Of a DNA stretch of 9,800 nt, positions 5,841 to 9,800 are shown one piece after another (positions within the stretch are counted from its first letter, which is position 1; each line of letters opens with the position of its first letter). The position numbers and the translations under genes are program-made. The DNA comes from a bacterium UBP10_UBA1149 (GTDB lineage: Bacteria; Desulfobacterota; Binatia; UBA1149). The notes under the pieces are model-generated. The model searched no databases and was not told the DNA's origin. It saw only the letters and a list, made by a program, of their open reading frames with translations. The stretch covers positions 8,834-18,633 of the forward strand of contig DBZX01000012.1 in assembly GCA_002311335.1 (NCBI GenBank), given 5' to 3'.

Positions 5841-6742
5841 TGTCTCACCTCACGGCGAAAAATTGCCGCGCCGTTGCGGTGGCGGCCCTGCTGTTGTTGT
5901 CCTCGGCCGAGCTTTGCCTTGCCGCCGACCCCTGGGCCGATCGTGTGCGGAACTTTCAGCCGGGCGCCGGCGCGGGTTTCGGCGCTGACCAGCTGCCCGC
6001 TATCGTGCTGGGCCCTCCTGTTGGAGCTGGCGCGCTCGAAGGTTCGAGCCACGTGGTGTCGCTGGGCAACGGCGGTAGCCTGACGCTGGCTTTTCGCGAC
6101 AACCTGGTTTTTGACGGGCCGGGCGACGATCTCGTCGTCTTCGAAAACGCTTTCTACGTGGGCGGCAACGCAGAACAGGTGTTCACCGAGTACGCTTTCG
6201 TGGAAGTCAGCGACGACGGGCGGCGCTGGCTGCGGTTTGATTTCGACCCGGCCACGGGCCTGGGGCTGGCCGGCCGGACGCCGGTGTGGGCGGGCGTGGA
6301 AATCGACCCGCTGGGGCCCTCTGCCGGCGGTGACCGTTTTGATATTGCCGACCTGGGGCTCAGCTTCGTGCGTTACCTTAGACTGGTCGACGTGGATGGG
6401 CAGGTGGCCGACCTCGGCGACAGCCTGCCTTCTGCGGGCAGTGCCGGCTTTGACCTCGACGCAGCCGCGGCACTCAACAGCAGCAGGCCCGGCAGGGTTC
6501 TCGGCCGCGTGTTGTCGGCGGGGGCGCCGGTAGCAGGGGCACGTGTAAAACTGATTCCTCTCGGCGACGGGCGCCGACTCCGGCGAAGGACCCGCGTTTC
6601 GGGGCGCTTCAGGTTCGCGCGTGTTCTGCCCAGCGGTGACTACAGGCTCAAGGCCCGCTTGCCCGGCAAGCCCTGGACGACGGCGCTTGTATACCTTGAC
6701 CTCGAGCAACTGTTGGTCTCCCGTGACCTGCAGCTGCAGTAG
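5840..6742 (+). CDS. Secreted acidic-domain protein with carboxypeptidase-regulatory-like C-terminus
   Basis: This protein has 300 residues. ATG 5840 overlaps the stop of the propeller gene (TAATG), so translation is probably coupled; an upstream in-frame GTG at 5819 lies inside the previous gene and would put a hydrophilic leader before the signal peptide. Residues 1-29 are a Sec signal peptide ending near CLAA. Residues 30-214 form one extracellular domain. It opens DPWADRVRNFQPG, then has HVVSLGNGGSLTLAF, DGPGDDLVVFENAF (92-105), a VEVSDDGRRW strand, GGDRFDIADLGL and a closing GFDLDAAAALN. I recall this pattern from proteins annotated only as 'cell surface protein', often near cobalamin uptake loci; that is memory, not a search. 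Residues 218-300 resemble a carboxypeptidase-regulatory beta-sandwich (GRVLSAGAPVAGARVKL, then FRFARVLPSGDYRLKA). The acidic loops may bind calcium. It probably partners with the propeller outside the cytoplasm, under the same riboswitch. Confidence 0.82.
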   Translation: MSHLTAKNCRAVAVAALLLLSSAELCLAADPWADRVRNFQPGAGAGFGADQLPAIVLGPPVGAGALEGSSHVVSLGNGGSLTLAFRDNLVFDGPGDDLVVFENAFYVGGNAEQVFTEYAFVEVSDDGRRWLRFDFDPATGLGLAGRTPVWAGVEIDPLGPSAGGDRFDIADLGLSFVRYLRLVDVDGQVADLGDSLPSAGSAGFDLDAAAALNSSRPGRVLGRVLSAGAPVAGARVKLIPLGDGRRLRRRTRVSGRFRFARVLPSGDYRLKARLPGKPWTTALVYLDLEQLLVSRDLQLQ

Positions 6743-6768
6743 GCGCTGCCCGATGCCGGGCCGGCCGC

Positions 6769-6799
6769 TTGTGCAACCGCTGGCGGGCGAAGGTATAAC
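6769..6799 (+). promoter_or_regulatory. Putative promoter of the RNase HI gene
   Basis: A good -10 hexamer TATAAC (6794-6799) lies in the 65-bp gap after the riboswitch operon. The best -35 candidate, TTGTGC (6769-6774), is weak, with a long 19-bp spacer. Only 8 nt separate the -10 box from the ATG at 6808, so transcription would start within about one or two bases of the start codon. Confidence 0.45.
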
Positions 6800-6807
6800 T
6801 CGCCGCC

Positions 6808-7308
6808 ATGTCTGACACGCGCAGGTACAAGCAATTGCTCAGCCCGGCCGAGGTGCTTGAGCGCCACAGTGGCGGTCCCGACGACGGGGTATTCACCGAC
6901 GGAAGCTGCGAGGGCAACCCTGGCCCGGGTGGCTGGGGCTGGGTGCGGGTGGACCAGGGCAAGATCGTGGCGGAGCGCTGGGGCCGTGACCCCGCCACCA
7001 CCAACAACCGCATGGAGCTGGCCGCCCTGATAGACGCCTACGGCGAAATCGGCGCCGACGAGAGCGTGGTGGTTTACAGCGACAGCCAGATCTGCGTGAA
7101 GACGGTGAACGAGTGGGCCGCGGGGTGGCAGGCCCGCGGATGGAAACGAAAGGGTGGCCCCATAGCCAACCTCGAGCTGGTCAAGGAACTCTACGCCTTG
7201 GCCCAGGCCCACCCGGGGGTGAATTTGCGCTGGATTCGCGCCCACGACGGTTCGCGCTGGAACGAGTACGTTGACGCGCTGGCTAACAGCTACATGCGCG
7301 AAAGCTGA
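6808..7308 (+). CDS. rnhA: Ribonuclease HI
   Basis: A 166-residue RNase H, the cytoplasmic endonuclease that cuts the RNA strand of RNA-DNA hybrids, such as R-loops and primer remnants. All four acidic catalytic residues can be assigned: D31 (FTDGSCEGNPGPGGWGW), E70 (TNNRMELAAL), D92 (VYSDSQICV) and D156 (WNEYVDALAN). H146 in RAHDGSRWNE corresponds to the mobile active-site histidine of the E. coli enzyme (H124). The basic handle region WQARGWKRKGGPIAN (107-121) is present. An N-terminal extension of about 25 residues (MSDTRRYKQLLSPAEVLERH) precedes the core and has no recognised domain. The start is ATG 6808. The nearest purine stretch, GAAGG, is 14 nt away, too far for an ordinary ribosome-binding site. 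The gene is convergent with the metal transporter and seems unrelated in function to the riboswitch operon upstream. Confidence 0.95.
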   Translation: MSDTRRYKQLLSPAEVLERHSGGPDDGVFTDGSCEGNPGPGGWGWVRVDQGKIVAERWGRDPATTNNRMELAALIDAYGEIGADESVVVYSDSQICVKTVNEWAAGWQARGWKRKGGPIANLELVKELYALAQAHPGVNLRWIRAHDGSRWNEYVDALANSYMRES

Positions 7309-7316
7309 TCGTCGGC

Positions 7317-7340
7317 CGCTGTTGATTCCGCTGTTGATTC
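7317..7340. repeat. Perfect 12-bp tandem duplication between convergent genes
   Basis: The unit CGCTGTTGATTC occurs twice head to tail (7317-7328 and 7329-7340). It fills most of the 30-bp gap between rnhA and the permease gene, and supplies the first two bases of the permease stop complement (TCA, 7339-7341). It looks like a simple slippage duplication. No hairpin terminator is visible in this gap. Confidence 0.8.
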
Positions 7341-8133
7341 AGGCGCGCTGGGGTCGCAGGGCGAGGCTGGCGAGGAACAGCAGCAGCGCCAGTACCACCA
7401 TGGTCGGGCCCGCGGCGGTGTCTATGCGCCAGGAAAGCGCCAGTCCGGCCACGGCAGTGCCCGAGCCCAGGCTGGCGGCCAGGGCCAGCTGCCAGCGAAA
7501 GTTTATCGTCCACAGGGCGGCCGTCGCCGCCGGTATGACCAGCAAGGCTTCGATGAGCAGTATGCCAACCAGCCTCACACCCACGATCACCGTAACAGCG
7601 AGCAACACCAGCAGCAGGGCGTCAAGGCGGTCGACGGGTCGGCCATAAGCGCGGGCGATCTCCTCGTCGAAGGCGATGAGCAGCATCTCCCGAAAGAACA
7701 GCGCCAGTACGAGCAGGATGGCGGCCGCGGCAAGGGTGAGCAGCAACAGCTCGTTGCCGCTGATGGAGAGCACGTCGCCGAACAGGTAGGCGAACAGGTC
7801 CTGGCGGTAGCCGTCTTTCAAGCTCAACAACAGCAGGCCCAGCGCCATTGAGCCCGAGAAGAACACGCCTATGACGGTGTCTTCGCTCAAGGCTCCGCGC
7901 TTGGCGCTACGCTGTACCGCGAGCGCCACGATGACGGCAAAAACGGCTGCCGAAAGCACCGGGTCGATGCCCACGAGCAGCCCTATCGCTACCCCGGCGA
8001 TGGCCGAGTGGGAGATGCCCACGCCGATAAAGGCAAGGCGCCTGAGGACGACAAAGAAACCCAGCGCGCCACAGAGCAGGCCCGCCACCAGCGCGGCCGC
8101 GAGGGCTCTCTGCATGAAAGCGTATTCGAGCAT
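7339..8133 (-). CDS. znuB: Metal ABC transporter permease, ABC-3 (ZnuB/MntB) family
   Basis: A 264-residue very hydrophobic inner-membrane protein with about eight predicted transmembrane segments, of usual family length. Typical ABC-3 landmarks are the N-terminal QRALAAALVAGLLCGALGFFVVLRRLAFIGVGISHSAIAG and the cytoplasmic coupling motif RLVGILLIEALLVIPAATA, which contacts the ATPase. As a homodimer it would form the membrane channel for Zn2+, Mn2+ or Fe2+ delivered by the binding protein. Its ATG overlaps the stop of the ATPase gene by one base (TGATG), so it is the last gene of a translationally coupled znuA-znuC-znuB set. The symbol reflects family membership; the exact metal cannot be read from the sequence. 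Confidence 0.93.
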   Translation of the reverse strand: MLEYAFMQRALAAALVAGLLCGALGFFVVLRRLAFIGVGISHSAIAGVAIGLLVGIDPVLSAAVFAVIVALAVQRSAKRGALSEDTVIGVFFSGSMALGLLLLSLKDGYRQDLFAYLFGDVLSISGNELLLLTLAAAAILLVLALFFREMLLIAFDEEIARAYGRPVDRLDALLLVLLAVTVIVGVRLVGILLIEALLVIPAATAALWTINFRWQLALAASLGSGTAVAGLALSWRIDTAAGPTMVVLALLLFLASLALRPQRA

Positions 8134-8960
8134 CAGTCCTTTGTGCCGTCGTTGTCGGTGTGGGAGTGCTCCGGGCCGGTGGCGTGATCATGGAAGGCGA
8201 ACTCACCGGCGAGGAAGTTGAACTCGCAGCTGTAGGCTTCGCGCAGCGCGTGGCTGTGCACCACGTCGGCCGGGTTGCCGTGCGTGTGCATGCGCTGGTT
8301 GATGCACACCAGCTGGTCGGCCTGACCGGCCAGTGCCAGCAGGTCGTGCGACACCGCCACCACGGTGAGCCCGAGTTGCTCCTGCAGGCGCCGCAGCAGG
8401 GCGTAGAATTCGTGCTCGGCCGGCAGGTCAAGGCCGGCCGTGGGCTCGTCGAGCACGAGCAGTCGGGTGCTGGCACAGAGGGCCTGGGCGAGCAGCACGC
8501 GCCGTTGTTCGCCTCCCGAGAGTTGGCCGACGGGTCGCTGCTGGCGGTCGGCCAGCCCGACCCAGTCGAGCGACCTCGCAACTTCTTTCCAGTCGTCAGC
8601 GCGCGGTCGCTTGAAGGGACCGAGGCAACACAGGCGACCCATCATGACCACGTCGGCCACGGTGGCCGGAAAGCGTGGGTCGATGGATTGACGCTGGGGA
8701 ACGTAACCGAAGGCGTGCGGATCCTGCCCTTCGGTACCCGGTTCGATTCCGAACACGCGCACGCTGCCCGAGCTCACCGGCCACAGGCCGAGTAATACTT
8801 TGAGCAGGGTGGTCTTGCCCGCACCGTTCGGGCCCACGATGCCCAGGAACTGGCCGGCCGTGACCGACAGGCTTATGTCCTGGAGCACGTTGCGGCCGGC
8901 TCGCTCAACGCTGACATCGATGAGCTCGACAACCGCTTGTTCGCTGTCGGCCAGGCTCAC
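8133..8960 (-). CDS. znuC: Metal ABC transporter ATP-binding protein (ZnuC/MntA-type) with His-rich tail
   Basis: A 275-residue ABC ATPase that powers the adjacent permease. It shows Walker A GPNGAGKTT (43-51), the Q-loop glutamine Q89 (YVPQRQ), signature LSGGEQRR (147-154), Walker B LLVLDEP (167-173) and switch histidine H205 (VSHD). The sequence YVPQRQSIDPRFPATVADVVMMG is typical of zinc/manganese importers. The tail after about residue 224 has clustered histidines (MHTHGN, VVHSHALR, FHDHATGPEHSHTDND), likely a cytoplasmic metal-binding or sensing extension. The start is GTG 8960, which overlaps the binding-protein stop by four bases (GTGA); the stop overlaps the permease start by one base. 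These overlaps indicate a tight operon. Confidence 0.95.
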   Translation of the reverse strand: MSLADSEQAVVELIDVSVERAGRNVLQDISLSVTAGQFLGIVGPNGAGKTTLLKVLLGLWPVSSGSVRVFGIEPGTEGQDPHAFGYVPQRQSIDPRFPATVADVVMMGRLCCLGPFKRPRADDWKEVARSLDWVGLADRQQRPVGQLSGGEQRRVLLAQALCASTRLLVLDEPTAGLDLPAEHEFYALLRRLQEQLGLTVVAVSHDLLALAGQADQLVCINQRMHTHGNPADVVHSHALREAYSCEFNFLAGEFAFHDHATGPEHSHTDNDGTKD

Positions 8961-9800
8961 TGTTGTGCTCCACAGGCCGACGCGAAAGCCCCGGCCAGCG
9001 CCCGCATGAGCGCAAAGTAGTCGCCTCGCGACGGATCGCGCGGGTCACCCAGGGGGTCAGCTGTTACCACGGTGGCCGAGAACTCCTTTGCCAGCGTGAC
9101 GGCGTTGCGACGCCCGGCACGCGGCTGCACAAGTATAGCCGGTACCGAGTGGCGACGCGCGGATTCGACCAGCGCGGCCAGCTGGCGGGCCGAGGCGCCG
9201 GCGCCGGGTGAGTGCTCGACGATGCCCAGTTCCTCGAGGTCGTAGCGGCCGGCAAACCACGACCACGCGTCGTGCCAGGCCAGGTAGTAGCGGCAGTGCG
9301 CAGCGTTGAGGGTGTCGCGAATCTGCTCGTCGAGCTGGCCGAGCTCGTGGGCCAGGGCCTGTCCGCGCGCCTGGTAGTATGCAGCACCATCAGGATCGAG
9401 GCTCACAAGCGCGTCGACCAGGGCCGGCAACACGTGGTCGCGCACCAGCAGCGGGTCGAGCCACAGGTGGGGGTCGCGGTCTGCGTGGGCTTCGAGGCGC
9501 GGGTGGCCAGCGGGCGAGGGCAGTCCGGGCAGCTCGCCGAGCACGAGCAACGCTGGCGCCGTTTTCGAGTCGGGCAGCAGTCGCCTTGCCCAGTCGTCGA
9601 GGCCGCCCACCATGACCAGCAGTCGGGCGGAGGCCAGGCGCTGCACGTGGCTGGGGCGGGGGGTAAAACCGTGGGGGTCATCGCCGGCAGTCAGCAGGGC
9701 CGACGCGCTCACCCTGTCGCCGCCTGCTTCGTCCACGAGCCAGGCCAGGGGGAGCAGGCTCGTTATCACCGGCAGCGCGGCCCCGGTAAGTTCGTCGTTG
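8957..9800 (-). CDS. znuA: Periplasmic metal-binding protein, ZnuA/TroA family, 5'-partial
   Basis: The frame is open to the window edge, so the N-terminus and probable signal peptide lie beyond 9800. A GTG at 9769 is in frame but falls inside the conserved first beta-strand (ALPVITSLLPLAWLVDEAGGD), so it is not the start. Counting from that codon, the cluster A-I metal ligands are H33 (DPHGFTPRPS), H101 (DPHLWLDP), H166 (WHDAWSWFAGRYDL) and D238 (TADPLGD). This three-His, one-acid set is typical of the family. There is no long His-rich loop between the first two ligands. The protein captures zinc or a related divalent metal in the periplasm and hands it to the permease. The gene overlaps the ATPase start by four bases. 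Any Zur or MntR operator would be outside the window. Confidence 0.93.
   Translation of the reverse strand, partial: NDELTGAALPVITSLLPLAWLVDEAGGDRVSASALLTAGDDPHGFTPRPSHVQRLASARLLVMVGGLDDWARRLLPDSKTAPALLVLGELPGLPSPAGHPRLEAHADRDPHLWLDPLLVRDHVLPALVDALVSLDPDGAAYYQARGQALAHELGQLDEQIRDTLNAAHCRYYLAWHDAWSWFAGRYDLEELGIVEHSPGAGASARQLAALVESARRHSVPAILVQPRAGRRNAVTLAKEFSATVVTADPLGDPRDPSRGDYFALMRALAGAFASACGAQQ

Noticed and set aside
5840..5930. Lipoprotein signal (Cys26 in SAELCLAA)
   Set aside because: The residues before the cysteine do not fit a lipobox (Leu at -1, Glu at -2). An ordinary signal peptidase I site after LAA is more likely.
5414..6709. Minus-strand open frame of 431 codons across the two secreted-protein genes
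   Set aside because: It spans the junction of two sense genes that have signal peptides and domain patterns. The antisense translation has low complexity and no domain.
7339..9800. Cobalt or B12-linked function for the ABC importer because of the nearby riboswitch
   Set aside because: The importer is on the opposite strand, transcribed towards the riboswitch operon with rnhA between. Its families are ZnuA/ABC-3 metal importers and not BtuFCD or CbiMNQO.

Overview
The window is GC-rich bacterial chromosome, densely coded on both strands. The organism is probably Gram-negative, shown by two Sec-secreted proteins, a cobalamin riboswitch and a zinc-type ABC importer. The gene mix (GST, SDR, phytanoyl-CoA dioxygenase family, bacterial sphingosine-1-phosphate-lyase-like enzyme, Cys-rich secreted propeller) recalls deltaproteobacterial lineages such as Myxococcota or Binatota. 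This placement is a soft inference, because no rRNA or marker phylogeny is possible from this window.

Left part (1-4084): the C-terminal tail of a short-chain dehydrogenase is followed after 10 bp by a glutathione S-transferase, both on the plus strand. Converging on them is a minus-strand pair: a PLP-dependent sphingosine-1-phosphate-lyase-like enzyme and then the universal ATPase YchF. A non-heme iron/2-oxoglutarate dioxygenase of the PhyH family is divergent from the lyase across an 88-bp gap that ends in a perfect 15-bp palindrome.

Centre (4085-6742): this is the most interesting part. A sigma70-like promoter (TTGACA, 17 bp, TAGCGT) sits just in front of a well-conserved cobalamin riboswitch whose P1 helix closes at 4177-4346. 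It leads into two secreted proteins whose stop and start codons overlap (TAATG). The first is a beta-propeller with a C-terminal cysteine-rich module. The second is a signal-peptide protein with an acidic extracellular domain and a carboxypeptidase-regulatory-like C-terminal domain. No BtuB, BtuFCD or cobalamin synthesis gene is visible, so the operon is a candidate for an uncharacterised cobalamin-responsive extracytoplasmic capture system. It is functionally reminiscent of, but not shown to be homologous to, the Bacteroides surface proteins BtuG and BtuH.

Right part (6743-9800): an RNase HI gene has a -10 box so close to its ATG that the mRNA may be leaderless. It converges on a minus-strand znuA-znuC-znuB-type metal ABC importer with overlapping genes; the binding protein runs off the window edge. 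The ATPase carries a histidine-rich C-terminal tail.
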